Positions 51,138 through 59,953 of a DNA stretch of 64,000 bases are shown piece after piece. This stretch comes from Phycisphaeraceae bacterium (GTDB lineage Bacteria; Planctomycetota; Phycisphaerae; Phycisphaerales; Phycisphaeraceae): positions 24,732 through 88,731 of the forward strand of contig JANQSF010000058.1 of assembly GCA_028284155.1 (NCBI GenBank), in the 5' to 3' direction. Below the pieces are notes generated by a model. It was not told the origin of the DNA and did no database searches. It saw nothing but the letters and a program-made list of their open reading frames with translations. A program made the translations under genes and the position numbers. Position 1 is the first letter of the stretch, and the number at the start of each line of letters is the position of its first letter.

Positions 51138-52367
51138 CTAGTGACCTGTCAAATTGTCGACCAGTTGCACGGTGCGCTGAACCACAGCCGACCAGTCAAG
51201 GCCCCTGGCCCGCTCCAAACCCGCTTCGCCCATGCGTTTGCGCAGGTCGGCGTCAGCCAGCAAACGGTCCAGGGCCGACGTCACCGCTGACCCGTCCGTC
51301 CCGTCGACGACCCACCCCGACTCGCCGTCCGTCACGGCCTCCGGCTGGCCGCCCTCACGCCCTGCGATCACCGGTTTGCCGCACGCGCCCGCCTCAACGA
51401 ACACCATGCCGAACCCCTCGACATCGGTCCCGTCGCGCACCGCCGGCATCGCGAACACGTCGCACGCCCCGTACGCCGACACTAGTTCGTCGCCCCCAAG
51501 GCTGCCGGTGAACCGCACGCGGTCGGCCACGCCACGCTCCGCCGCCTGTTGTCCCAACGCGTCGCCCTGACCGCCCTGACCGACGACGACATAGACCAGG
51601 TCCGAATAACGCGGCGCTAATTCCGCCACCGCGTCGATCACCGCACGGTGGTTCTTGCGTCGATCGAGTCGGCCAACCGTCAGCACGACCTGCTTGCCGT
51701 CAAGGCCGTGTTCAGCCCGCCACCGCAGGCCCGCCTCGGTTGCGCCGGCGAATTGCGTGACCTCGACACCGGGATGGACGACCTGCACTTTGGATATGTC
51801 GATGTGACCGGTTAACAAACGCTTGGTGTTCTGACTGTTGGCGATCATCAGATCGACGACGCGGTGCGCGCGGCGCATCAGGAACGTCAACTGCCTGCTC
51901 GAACAACACGCGGTGATCTCTTCGCCGTGCGCGTAGCTGACGATGCGCACCCGCTTGCGGTGCCGCCACATCAACGGGATCAGACTCGCCGCCTCGGGCA
52001 CGGCGTGGATGCAGTGCACGACCACTGTACGGTCGCGGTTGGCCGGGTCGCGTAACTGCTCGCGCACCGCTTTGGCCATGCGACGGTAGCGACGGACGCG
52101 GTCGAACCGGTCGAGGCCCCAGTTGTCCATGAAGATGTCGCGACGGTCCATGATCAGGTTCGCGTCCGTCACGTGATCGACACCGTTGGGCGGCGCTGCG
52201 ATGTCAGCCGTCTCCGGCGTGCCCGGCGGGTGGTTGACATAGTCGTGCGTGATGACCCGCACCGGCCGAGGCCAACGCCGGTACACCTCGTGCATCCACC
52301 GGATCGACCCGCCCCGTTCGGGCAGGAAGCGTTGGCACAACAGAATGTCGACGACATCACGCGGCAT
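51138..52367 (-). CDS. GT4 family glycosyltransferase
   Basis: The 409-aa GT-B enzyme has the acceptor domain CQRFLPERGGSIRWMHEVYR, the donor motif VVLTVGRLDRRKNHRAVIDA, VYVVVGQGGQG and the Glu motif in VEGFGMVFVEAGACGKPVIA. The start at ATG 52367 is preferred over a TTG two codons earlier. The gene follows the next GT4 gene by 6 bp, so they are probably translated from one mRNA. The donor sugar is unknown. Confidence 0.92.
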   Translation of the reverse strand: MPRDVVDILLCQRFLPERGGSIRWMHEVYRRWPRPVRVITHDYVNHPPGTPETADIAAPPNGVDHVTDANLIMDRRDIFMDNWGLDRFDRVRRYRRMAKAVREQLRDPANRDRTVVVHCIHAVPEAASLIPLMWRHRKRVRIVSYAHGEEITACCSSRQLTFLMRRAHRVVDLMIANSQNTKRLLTGHIDISKVQVVHPGVEVTQFAGATEAGLRWRAEHGLDGKQVVLTVGRLDRRKNHRAVIDAVAELAPRYSDLVYVVVGQGGQGDALGQQAAERGVADRVRFTGSLGGDELVSAYGACDVFAMPAVRDGTDVEGFGMVFVEAGACGKPVIAGREGGQPEAVTDGESGWVVDGTDGSAVTSALDRLLADADLRKRMGEAGLERARGLDWSAVVQRTVQLVDNLTGH

Positions 52368-52373
52368 GGTCAA

Positions 52374-53621
52374 TCACCCACCCCCGCTTAGCCGCGGAAC
52401 TTGCTCCGCCTTACCCGTCGTCGTTTCATCCGTCGCACTCACCGCGCGATACACGTCCATCAACCGCGCCTGATACTTCATCGGCGAAAACACGTCATGC
52501 ACCCGGTCATGCATCGCCCGGCCCATCGCCGCGAACCGCTCCGCGTCGCGCAACTGAACCAACGCCGCCGCCCACGCGTCAACCTTCGGTTCGACCAGCA
52601 TGCCCGTTTGGTCGTCGATAATCGTCTCAGCCAACCCGCCCACACGGTTGGCGATCGTCGGCACGCCCAGCCGGGCCGCCTCCAGCGGCACCAGCCCCAA
52701 CGGCTCGACCCGCGACGGGCAGACCATGGCCGTCACCTGTGCGTGCAGCGCCGAAACGTCGTCGATAAACCCCAGCCAATCGATCGCGTCGAGCACGCCG
52801 TGTTGTTCCGCCAACGCCTTGAGTTGCTGCTTGTAAGCCCCGCCCGCCTGCGTGTCCTCGCCGGCGACCAGCAGCCGCGGTCGATCCGATTGCTTCAGCC
52901 GCCCCATCGCCTCGATGACCAGGTCCAACCCCTTCGATTCGATCAACTGCCCGCTATACCCAAGCGCCCCCGGAACGCCCCCCGGCGAACCCCGCTTCAG
53001 CGGGCTGTGCGCTTCGCCCCGATCCGCTTCACCCTCACCCACCCAATCCACTGCATCAAACAACACCTCGACATCGCTGCTTTCAAACACCGTCCCGCTC
53101 ACGTCGCCAAACTCATCCCGCATCCATTGACTGATGCAGAGCACGGCCTCGACGCCTCGCCGTGCCCACCACGACGCCTCTTGCGCTGTGATCGTCCAAC
53201 GCACATGCACGACGCGCGCGATACCAAGCGTGCCGCCCACCACGCTCATCGCCTGACAACTCGGCACGTCGTTCGCATGCATCACGTCGGGCTTGAACGC
53301 ATCTACAACGCGCCGCAACTTCCAAATCGACCGCCACCACGGGATGAGTGTCGCGACCTGCCGTTTGGCCAACGGCACGACCCACGTCGGGATGCCAAGC
53401 TCCTTGGCCTGATCGATCAACTCCGTTTCAGCGCCCAGCACCAACCCCGGCTCGACGTGCTGCCGATCCAGGTGACGCAACATCGTCATCAACGCGCGCT
53501 CCGCCCCGCTGATAAACGGCGCCCGCGCAACATACAACACCCGACCCCGGAATGGCCCCCGGAACGACTCCCGGATCGACCCCGCATCATCCGAACCGTG
53601 ATGTGTCGCCTGTTGATCCAT
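52374..53621 (-). CDS. GT4 family glycosyltransferase; repeat-derived C-terminus
   Basis: The 415-aa enzyme has LYVARAPFISGAERALMTML in the acceptor domain, LGYSGQLIESKGLDLVIEAM in the donor domain and VCPSRVEPLGLVPLEAARLG as the Glu motif. Its last 13 codons or so (KAEQVPRLSGGG) are read through a family E repeat (52388-52410), so the C-terminus was altered by that insertion. The neighbouring GT4 gene starts 6 bp downstream. Confidence 0.92.
   Translation of the reverse strand: MDQQATHHGSDDAGSIRESFRGPFRGRVLYVARAPFISGAERALMTMLRHLDRQHVEPGLVLGAETELIDQAKELGIPTWVVPLAKRQVATLIPWWRSIWKLRRVVDAFKPDVMHANDVPSCQAMSVVGGTLGIARVVHVRWTITAQEASWWARRGVEAVLCISQWMRDEFGDVSGTVFESSDVEVLFDAVDWVGEGEADRGEAHSPLKRGSPGGVPGALGYSGQLIESKGLDLVIEAMGRLKQSDRPRLLVAGEDTQAGGAYKQQLKALAEQHGVLDAIDWLGFIDDVSALHAQVTAMVCPSRVEPLGLVPLEAARLGVPTIANRVGGLAETIIDDQTGMLVEPKVDAWAAALVQLRDAERFAAMGRAMHDRVHDVFSPMKYQARLMDVYRAVSATDETTTGKAEQVPRLSGGG
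52388..52410 (+). repeat. Family E repeat arm in the 3' end of the GT4 gene
   Basis: TTAGCCGCGGAACTTGCTCC-type single arm, related to 27795-27819. Confidence 0.75.
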
Positions 53622-53653
53622 ATGTCATCGACCGCACCATACCCCCACTCCCC

Positions 53654-53672
53654 GCCGCTTGCGGCTTAGCGC
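53654..53672 (+). repeat. Family A repeat between GT genes
   Basis: GCCGCTTGCGGCTTAGCGC in the 64-bp gap between the GT4 start and the GT2 stop. Confidence 0.8.
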
Positions 53673-53685
53673 GATTCCAATCCAA

Positions 53686-54681
53686 CTACCCACCCCGCCC
53701 CCCGCGCCCAATCACACGATCCAACCGATCTTTCACCGCATAGACCCACTTTGGCGTCCGCATGCGCTTTTCGTAAGCCGCAAACCGCTCGTCAAGCACA
53801 TCCAACTCCCGCGCCACGTCACAAAGCTCGCGCGCAACAACGAAATCTCGCTGCCAGAAGTGCGACTCAACGCGCCCCAACAGAAACGCCGCCGCACGCC
53901 CGCGCGCCTCGTCCTCATCCATCCCGATCGACGCCCCATGCCGCTTGACAAAATCGATCTGAACACGGCAATGAAAACCGTACGCCCGCTTCAGATTCCC
54001 CATCGCCCCGTGCGCCCCGTGCACACGGTACAGCGTCAGCGGTTCAGCCACGTACGCAAACCTGCAATGTCGCGCCGCACGCAGCATCAGGTCATAGTCC
54101 TGCGAGTTCACCCAACGCGGGTCGAACGGTTGGCCGTGCGCTTCCTCGCTCGCGATCCGCTCGACGATGTCCCGCCGAATCATCGCACTGGAAAACACGA
54201 CCAAAAACTCATTCAGCAGCACGTCCAGACAGTCACCCACACACGGGTTGTTCAACCGCTGCGGCCCGTCGTCCCGAAACGCATCTGACTCATCGACATA
54301 GCGGAACGACGTGTGCACGACGCCCACCGCGTCATCGACGCGCATCGCATCGAGTTGCATCGCCAGTTTCCGCGTTTCCCAGTAGTCGTCGCTGTCGAGG
54401 AACGCGATCAACGGCGCGGACGTCTGTGCGATCGCGGTATTGCGCGCCGCGACGACGCCTTGTTTCTCTAATCGCGTGTAAGTGACGTGCAGCCGACCCC
54501 CGTCATCGCCGAACCGTTCCAGGTAGGGGCGCATGACGTCTTGCGTGTTGTCCGTCGACCCGTCGTCCACGACAGCGATCTCGATCGACGCGTCCGTCGT
54601 CTGCGCAACCACCGAGTCGAGCGCGGCCGGCAGCAGCGTCGCACGGTTGAAGGTCGGCGTGATGACGGCGATGTCGGGCAT
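53686..54681 (-). CDS. GT2 family glycosyltransferase
   Basis: The 331-aa protein has the GT-A N-terminus IAVITPTFNRATLLPAALDS, the AVVDDGSTDNTQDV motif and APLIAFLDSDDYWETRKLA with DSDD as the metal site. The C-terminal half (PRWVNSQDYDLMLRAARHC, ending in basic residues) is typical of bacterial GT2 enzymes of surface glycans. It starts about 110 bp after a divergent-style repeat (family L). The substrate is unknown. Confidence 0.92.
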   Translation of the reverse strand: MPDIAVITPTFNRATLLPAALDSVVAQTTDASIEIAVVDDGSTDNTQDVMRPYLERFGDDGGRLHVTYTRLEKQGVVAARNTAIAQTSAPLIAFLDSDDYWETRKLAMQLDAMRVDDAVGVVHTSFRYVDESDAFRDDGPQRLNNPCVGDCLDVLLNEFLVVFSSAMIRRDIVERIASEEAHGQPFDPRWVNSQDYDLMLRAARHCRFAYVAEPLTLYRVHGAHGAMGNLKRAYGFHCRVQIDFVKRHGASIGMDEDEARGRAAAFLLGRVESHFWQRDFVVARELCDVARELDVLDERFAAYEKRMRTPKWVYAVKDRLDRVIGRGGRGG

Positions 54682-54690
54682 TAGCAGGAC

Positions 54691-54799
54691 AGCAGGAAGA
54701 CAGGAAAACAGGAAAACAGGAAATGGGGAAAGCGGCCGGGCGTTATTCGTGGTTCGTTGCGCAACATTTCTTGTTGTCCTGTTTTCCTGATTACCTGCT
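54691..54799. repeat. Family L inverted repeat (109 bp)
   Basis: AGCAGGAAGACAGGAAAACA-type sequence at 54691-54713, with the complement (CCTGTTTTCCTGATTACCTG) at about 54778-54797. A small tandem CAGGAAAA unit is present at the left. It separates two GT2 genes of the same strand. Confidence 0.8.
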
Positions 54800-54804
54800 T
54801 TCGG

Positions 54805-55752
54805 TCAAGCCGGACACTCGTCCCGCTTGCGCATCGCATGCCAAAACTTTGACACGCTGTACCGCCAGCGGAACTCGCCCGCGAAGCGACGCGGGCCGTT
54901 GAAACTGCACAGGCCGACCAGCCACTGCCACCCAGCCTTGAAGCCTTGCTCGAACGACGCGCGGTACCACCAGCGCGGCAGCTTGCCGTTGGTCGTTTCG
55001 AGTCGTCGGTGTGTTTCAGCGCTCACCCAGCCCTGCCGCCAGGCGAACCGCCGCGCGAACCGTCGCGTCACTCGTTGCGGCGGCACGGGGTGGTAGAGCA
55101 GCGCGTCGGCCACATACCAGCCACGCCCGCCCTGTCTTTCGATCGCGTCGATCATCAGGCTGTCTTCACCCGCGCCGAGTTTGTTGCCCGAATGGCCCGC
55201 GCCGGGGTCGAAGTAGCCGGCCCGCTTGACCGCCTCGACGCGCACGGCCAGCGACGCACCGAAGAACGGCTTGTGCGTCGCGCGGTCCCAATAGCCGCTC
55301 GTCCCGCCCGCGTCGTAGTGCACGAGCATGTCGGCCAGCATCGGGCAGGCGTCCGTGTCGAACCAGGTCGGCCGATCGATCGACCACACGGCTTCGACGC
55401 GGCCGCCGTAAAAGTCGCACTCGTCGTGAGCGTCGATGGCGTCGCTCATGTGGCGCAGCCAGGCGGGGTCGAACGTCACGTCGTCGTCGGTAAACAGCAC
55501 GACGGGCGCCTTGGCCATGTCAATTGCGTGGTTCCGTGCGTGACTCAGGCCGGTCTTGTCTTCCACGTCGTAAACAATCGGCAGACGGTCGGCGACGGAC
55601 GCACAGATGTCGCGCACCGCGTCGTCGCCGGCGTTGTCGATCACGAGCAGTTCCCACTGACGATCGATCGGGTCGCACTTGGCCAAGGATTCGAGCGCGT
55701 CGCGCAGCGGGTCGGTGCGTTTGTAGGTGCAGATGCAGACCGTCAGGTCCAT
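54805..55752 (-). CDS. GT2 family glycosyltransferase
   Basis: The 315-aa protein begins MDLTVCICTYKRTDPLRDAL, with VVLFTDDDVTFDPAWLRHM (DDD metal site), and WDRATHKPFFGASLAVRVEA before the ED-like catalytic region (GAGEDSLMIDAIERQGGRGW). It overlaps the next gene by 1 bp, so the two are probably co-transcribed. The substrate is unknown; the neighbouring GT2 enzymes suggest polysaccharide assembly. Confidence 0.92.
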   Translation of the reverse strand: MDLTVCICTYKRTDPLRDALESLAKCDPIDRQWELLVIDNAGDDAVRDICASVADRLPIVYDVEDKTGLSHARNHAIDMAKAPVVLFTDDDVTFDPAWLRHMSDAIDAHDECDFYGGRVEAVWSIDRPTWFDTDACPMLADMLVHYDAGGTSGYWDRATHKPFFGASLAVRVEAVKRAGYFDPGAGHSGNKLGAGEDSLMIDAIERQGGRGWYVADALLYHPVPPQRVTRRFARRFAWRQGWVSAETHRRLETTNGKLPRWWYRASFEQGFKAGWQWLVGLCSFNGPRRFAGEFRWRYSVSKFWHAMRKRDECPA

Positions 55753-56783
55753 CAGGCCGCCCCCTGCGCGTCGTCAGCCGCAACGACGCCGTGCGGCTGG
55801 GCTGACCGCTTGTCCACCGGCGCGCCGGTGAGCCGATCCTTCAATCGGATGACCCAGTCCGGCCAACGGGCGCGCTTGCGCCAACCCTCGATCTCCTCGT
55901 TGGTCAGCCCCTCGTCAGCCGCGTACTCGAGCAGCGCGCGAAAGTCGTCCAGCAACCGCCGCCAATACATGCTCTGCAGCTTCACCGCGACGTGTCGCGC
56001 AAGGCATTGCCGGATCACGTCACGCCCGATCGCATCAGCCTCATCGGGGTGCGTGTCCACGAAGTTGTGGATCGCCTTGTGGTGGAAGCGCACCTGCGCC
56101 ATTTGGCTGGCTGACATCTGGCCTGCGTGGTACCGGTAGTGCAGCAGGTACTCCGGGACGAACGCAAATGTGCCGACCACGCTCAGCCGAAAGTAAAGGT
56201 CCAGGTCGCACGCCTGTTTGAACTCGGCGTCGTACCCACCAATCTTGTCGAGCGCCGAGCGACGCACCATGATCGACGGGTGACCGATGCTGCGCGGTTC
56301 GAGCAGCGCGCGTGTCACGTGGCCGACACGGTCGGTCGTGGCCGGCCCGTCGTGCGCCGTCGTTGAACCGTCCGGGAAGTGGCCAATCACGCCGGTGTGA
56401 ACGAGCACGCAATTCTCGCCGCCGCCCGGCGCGCTCGCGTCGTTGGCGACAGCCAATTGCAACTCGAGTTTGTTCGGCTCCCACCAGTCGTCCGTATCAA
56501 GCTGCGCGACCCACGTCGCGGTCGATGTGGCGATGCCCGTGTTCCGCGCCGCCGGCTCGCCGGCGTTCGACTGCTGGATGAGTTGGATGTTGCCGTCCGC
56601 GTGTTTCGCCGCCAGGTCGCGGACGACCTGCGCGCTGTCGTCGGTCGACCCGTCGTCCACGACGATGATCGCCCGCGGCTTGTGCGTCTGCGCCACCGCC
56701 GACTCCAGCGCCTGCGTGACGTACTTCGCGCCGTTGTAGCAGGGCATCACGACGTCGACGGTTTCGTGCGCAGGGTCGGGCAT
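55752..56783 (-). CDS. GT2 family glycosyltransferase
   Basis: The 343-aa protein (from ATG 56783) has VDVVMPCYNGAKYVTQALES, VVDDGSTDDSAQVV and WVAQLDTDDWWEPNKLEL with DTDD as metal site. The C-terminal ~90 residues are more variable and contain helices. Starts at 56801 (MNRLQA) and 56822 are in frame but add residues not typical of the family. The 1-bp overlap with the downstream gene suggests coupling. Confidence 0.9.
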   Translation of the reverse strand: MPDPAHETVDVVMPCYNGAKYVTQALESAVAQTHKPRAIIVVDDGSTDDSAQVVRDLAAKHADGNIQLIQQSNAGEPAARNTGIATSTATWVAQLDTDDWWEPNKLELQLAVANDASAPGGGENCVLVHTGVIGHFPDGSTTAHDGPATTDRVGHVTRALLEPRSIGHPSIMVRRSALDKIGGYDAEFKQACDLDLYFRLSVVGTFAFVPEYLLHYRYHAGQMSASQMAQVRFHHKAIHNFVDTHPDEADAIGRDVIRQCLARHVAVKLQSMYWRRLLDDFRALLEYAADEGLTNEEIEGWRKRARWPDWVIRLKDRLTGAPVDKRSAQPHGVVAADDAQGAA

Positions 56784-56836
56784 GGCTTGTAATCTGTTCA
56801 TCGGGGCAGAAGCCGGTGCCACTGAAGTGACCCCGT

Positions 56837-57400
56837 CTACGACCCCTCCCCGCCTTCGTGCCTCCGTGCCTCCGCGCCTTCATCCTCCCCCTCGATCTCC
56901 TTGATATAGGCCTGCGTCCGATCGAGTTCGCGCTTCAGGTGACCCACACGCAGCAGCGACCGCACGCGTGTCAGCAGCTTCAGCTTGTTCACCGGCTTGC
57001 TCAGGAAGTCGTCCGTCCCCGACTCGATCCCCCGCTCGATATCGCCCAGGTCGTTCAGGGCCGTGACCATGATGATCGGGATGCCGCGCGTCCGTGGGTC
57101 TTCCTTCAGCTTGCGGCAGACCTCAAACCCGCTCATCTTCGGCATCATCACGTCGAGCAGGATCAGGTCCGGCCGACCGTCGTCGTCCCCCCCAGCCCCC
57201 CCAGAATCGATCATCCGCATCGCCTCCACGCCGTCGCCGGCCGTGACGATGCAGCATTTGAGCTCTTCCAGGTAAGCCTGGAACAGCTCGACGTTCTGCG
57301 GGTTGTCATCGACGATCAGCACGGTGGACTCGCTGAGGTTCGGCTCCTCGCCGGCGGTCTGCGGCTGCTCTGTCGTGGGCGTGGTGGTCGTATCGGTCAT
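56837..57400 (-). CDS. Response regulator (CheY-like receiver); repeat-derived C-terminus
   Basis: The 187-aa protein has one receiver domain: acidic pocket VLIVDDNPQNVELF (Asp-Asp), phospho-acceptor Asp in DLILLDVMMPKMSGFEV, Thr/Ser in IIMVTALND and Lys in FLSKPVNKLKLLTRV. A helix to residue ~170 follows, but no DNA-binding output domain. The last residues (EGAEARRHEGGEGS) are read through a family G repeat at 56851-56881. The partner histidine kinase is not in this window. A role in signalling for glycan or motility control is possible but unproven. Confidence 0.88.
   Translation of the reverse strand: MTDTTTTPTTEQPQTAGEEPNLSESTVLIVDDNPQNVELFQAYLEELKCCIVTAGDGVEAMRMIDSGGAGGDDDGRPDLILLDVMMPKMSGFEVCRKLKEDPRTRGIPIIMVTALNDLGDIERGIESGTDDFLSKPVNKLKLLTRVRSLLRVGHLKRELDRTQAYIKEIEGEDEGAEARRHEGGEGS
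56851..56881 (-). repeat. Family G repeat in the response-regulator 3' end
   Basis: CGCCTTCGTGCCTCCGTGCC-type copy, read in frame as the protein tail. Confidence 0.75.
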
Positions 57401-58122
57401 GTCGAGTCCTTGCAGATCGCGGTCAGCCGGTCGCGCAGGCGACGCAGGTGCGGTTCGTGATCGGTTTGAATGTCGGTCAGCCGGGCCAGCAGCGCGTCAA
57501 GATCAGCCCCGTCGTCCACGTCATGCCAGGCGGGCAATTCCGCCAGGCGCAGGCCCGCCCGTCGCGCTGCCGACCGAGTCTGATCGTACACCCGGCTCGT
57601 CCCCCAGTCGATGCCGCGCAGCAGGGCCGGCAGCGGCTCTCGGCCGGCCAGGCACCAATACCCGCCGTCGTCCGTCGGGCCGACGGCTGCGTCGGCGTCG
57701 TCCAGCACCGACGCCAGCCGTCGCAACGACTCGGCCGGCACGTCCGGCGAATCGACCCCAAAGAACGCGGCCGACCCGCCGCCCACCGCCTCCCAGACCC
57801 GCGCGATCCGCTCGCCCAGGTCCCCCTCGCCCTGATCGATCAACCGCCAACTCGGCCGATCGCCTTCGCCAATCGGCCCGACATCCTGCACGTCGTGCAC
57901 CTCGGCCCCGTCGAGCGCGAGGCGGAACGCCGGTTTTTTTTCTTCGCCGTCAGCCGCGAGGATTTGAACGAGTCGATCCATGACGCAATCCCGCATCGCC
58001 GCGTGCGCAAACGCTGTCTGTTTCGGTGTTAACGCCCCGATAAGCCGGGTCTTGACCCTCCCGGGAACGGCCCGCTTGGCCATGACGATGATTGCGTTTA
58101 TATTCCGTTCAATTCTGGTCAT
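57397..58122 (-). CDS. TIGR04282-like glycosyltransferase (DUF2064)
   Basis: The 241-aa protein has the opening IIVMAKRAVPGRVKTRL, ERIARVWEAVG, FFGVDSPDVPAESLRRLASV and PTDDGGYWCLAG, matching the DUF2064 / TIGR04282 family of nucleotidyl- or glycosyltransferases. The family name refers to rSAM/selenodomain loci, but none is visible here. The response regulator starts within its stop (ATGA overlap). The donor and acceptor are unknown. Confidence 0.88.
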   Translation of the reverse strand: MTRIERNINAIIVMAKRAVPGRVKTRLIGALTPKQTAFAHAAMRDCVMDRLVQILAADGEEKKPAFRLALDGAEVHDVQDVGPIGEGDRPSWRLIDQGEGDLGERIARVWEAVGGGSAAFFGVDSPDVPAESLRRLASVLDDADAAVGPTDDGGYWCLAGREPLPALLRGIDWGTSRVYDQTRSAARRAGLRLAELPAWHDVDDGADLDALLARLTDIQTDHEPHLRRLRDRLTAICKDST

Positions 58123-58452
58123 ACGTGTCGTAACATTAGTAATTAAGATAGTTTGCGCGCCTTGCTTTCCCTGCTTGCAAAACTGAGCAAACGGTGTTAC
58201 CTTATCGGTACACGTATCAAGTCGTCATGGTGGCCTTTCGGCCGAGTCGGGGCGGGTAGCTGATTCGGTATTGGTCATTCGGCCCGTTTGCTTTCGGGAA
58301 AAGGACGTTCTTATCGGAGTCAGATCAACCGGGCCGCGTCGCGAGCAGTCGCTCGCCAAGCGGGTGCGTCGGCCAATCAGACCCGCCAACCGCCAAGGCC
58401 CCTCGGAACACCGAGCAATCACAGGACGTAGCTGCTTCGGAAGAGTACCCTC
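58123..58452. promoter_or_regulatory. 330-bp divergent promoter region, AT-rich in the middle
   Basis: The left part (about 58120-58210) has an AT-rich core (AACATTAGTAATTAAGATAG). A TTGCAA (58178-58183) with TACCTT 17 bp downstream could drive rightward transcription with a ~240-nt leader to the 58453 gene. The rest is GC-rich with several short dyads and no convincing frame. No repeat family was matched. This is the lowest-GC intergenic stretch in the window. Confidence 0.45.
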
Positions 58453-58956
58453 ATGAGTCGTGCAATGGTCACTTCGCGTTTGCCCTGGCAGGATCGATGG
58501 TCGAAGCCCACGCTTGAGCAACTGCTCGAGCCGTTGGAACAATCTCAATACCGCGGCTTCCAGGCCCTGCTCGACCTTCTGGCTGACATGGAAGGCATCG
58601 AGAGCGAACTGGTCTGGTACGGCGACGCCTGGAAGTGGACGCTCCACTACTACCTGCCCGCCCAGTCGGCTGAAGGCCGGCCCCGCACCGTCTGCTACCT
58701 CGTCCCCAAGCATGAGCAATCGCTGGTCTGCGTCCCCATGACGCAGGCCATGATCGACGACCTGCCGATGCGCCGCCTGACCAAGTTCATCAAAGAGGGC
58801 GTCCGCTCCGCCAAGTGCGCCATCGAGATCCACTGGGCTCACTGGAACCCGAGCAACAACTCCGAGTTCAACACCCTCGTCGACCTGCTCCGCAGGAAGT
58901 TCAACTTCCTGACCATGGAAACGACCAGCCTGGCCAAGACGCCGCGGAAGTCGTAA
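58453..58956 (+). CDS. Hypothetical soluble protein (DUF3788-like pattern)
   Basis: The 167-aa protein has SELVWYGDAWKWTLHYYLP and VCYLVPKHEQSLVCVPM, with alternating strands that recall DUF3788-type domains; the assignment is tentative. The C-terminus has helices with KFIKEGVRSAKCAIEIHWAH. No signal peptide or membrane helix. It is followed by the VOC gene 3 bp later and the GNAT gene 15 bp after that, so the three are probably one transcript. Confidence 0.7.
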   Translation: MSRAMVTSRLPWQDRWSKPTLEQLLEPLEQSQYRGFQALLDLLADMEGIESELVWYGDAWKWTLHYYLPAQSAEGRPRTVCYLVPKHEQSLVCVPMTQAMIDDLPMRRLTKFIKEGVRSAKCAIEIHWAHWNPSNNSEFNTLVDLLRRKFNFLTMETTSLAKTPRKS

Positions 58957-58959
58957 CGC

Positions 58960-59346
58960 GTGAGCGATTTCAACAGCCAACACAACCGATTCGTCTGGTG
59001 CGATATCCCCGTGGCCGACCTCGACCGCGCCGGCACGTTTTATCGCGCAGTCCTGGGAATCCAGGTCTCGAAGGAACAGTTCGGTGACATGTCGTTCTGC
59101 GTCATGGAGCACGCCGACGGTAACGGCGGGTGTCTCGTGCCCAAGCCGGATGAGACCGCCGACGACCGCGGCATCCTCGTCTACATGAATGTCGACGGCC
59201 GAATCCGCGACGCTGTCGCGCAGGTTGAACCGAACGACGGACGCATCGTCGAGCCCGTTCACTCGATCGGCCCGCACGGCTTCCGCGCGATCGTCATCGA
59301 CAGCGAAGGCAACCGCTTGGCCTTGCACTCGAATAGTGACGCCTGA
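58960..59346 (+). CDS. VOC family protein (glyoxalase/bleomycin-resistance fold)
   Basis: The 128-aa single-domain protein reads FVWCDIPVADLDRAGTFYRA, a common start of VOC proteins, and ends with a GFRAIVIDSEGNRLALHS strand with the C-terminal metal or substrate residue. Start is GTG at 58960. Substrate unknown. Confidence 0.88.
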   Translation: MSDFNSQHNRFVWCDIPVADLDRAGTFYRAVLGIQVSKEQFGDMSFCVMEHADGNGGCLVPKPDETADDRGILVYMNVDGRIRDAVAQVEPNDGRIVEPVHSIGPHGFRAIVIDSEGNRLALHSNSDA

Positions 59347-59361
59347 TCGCGCCCTTTCGTC

Positions 59362-59892
59362 GTGACACAACCCGCAACAATCATCCGACCCGAACAGCCT
59401 GACGACGTGCCATTCATCCGTCGTGTGTTGATCGAGTCGTTTGATACACCACTCGAAGCCGACCTCGTCGAAGGCCTGCGCGACGACGGCACGCTCGAAG
59501 TGTCGCTCGTTGCGGAAGCCGATGGCCGAGTCGTCGGACATATCGCGTTTAGTCCGGTCTCCGTCGGCGGCAACGACCTGCGCGGCGTCGGCCTCGCGCC
59601 GTTGGCCGTCCTGCCGACGCATCGCGGGCGCGGGATCGGCGGGCGACTGATCGAGGCCGGTCTGGAAGTGTGCATCGCCCGCGGGGTCGGCTTCGTCGTC
59701 GTGCTTGGCGAGCCGGGGATATATGGCCGATTCGGCTTCACCCGCGCCAGCGACGCGGGGCTGACCAACGTGTACGGCGTCGATGACCCGTTCATGGTGC
59801 GGGAGGTTCGGCCGAACGGGCTGCGGGGCGTGACGGGCCTCGTCCGATTCGACCGGCGATTCGACGTATTCGACGATTTGGCGAACGAATGA
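59362..59892 (+). CDS. GNAT family N-acetyltransferase
   Basis: The 176-aa protein has the acetyl-CoA motif LAPLAVLPTHRGRGIGGRLI (R/Q-x-x-G-x-G/A pattern) and VVVLGEPGIYGRFGFTRAS. The pattern resembles the YhbS-like subgroup that acetylates amines or proteins. GTG start at 59362. Acceptor unknown. Third gene of the probable 58453-59892 operon. Confidence 0.9.
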   Translation: MTQPATIIRPEQPDDVPFIRRVLIESFDTPLEADLVEGLRDDGTLEVSLVAEADGRVVGHIAFSPVSVGGNDLRGVGLAPLAVLPTHRGRGIGGRLIEAGLEVCIARGVGFVVVLGEPGIYGRFGFTRASDAGLTNVYGVDDPFMVREVRPNGLRGVTGLVRFDRRFDVFDDLANE

Positions 59893-59919
59893 CCGGCGCG
59901 TTTTTGGCGATTTCGGCTC

Positions 59920-59947
59920 TTGACATCGCCGCGATCTAACCGATAAT
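59920..59947 (+). promoter_or_regulatory. Consensus promoter of the ncRNA at 59954
   Basis: TTGACA (59920-59925), 16-bp spacer, GATAAT (59942-59947). This is the only consensus TTGACA with a good -10 that I noticed in the window. Confidence 0.75.
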
Positions 59948-59953
59948 TCCATT

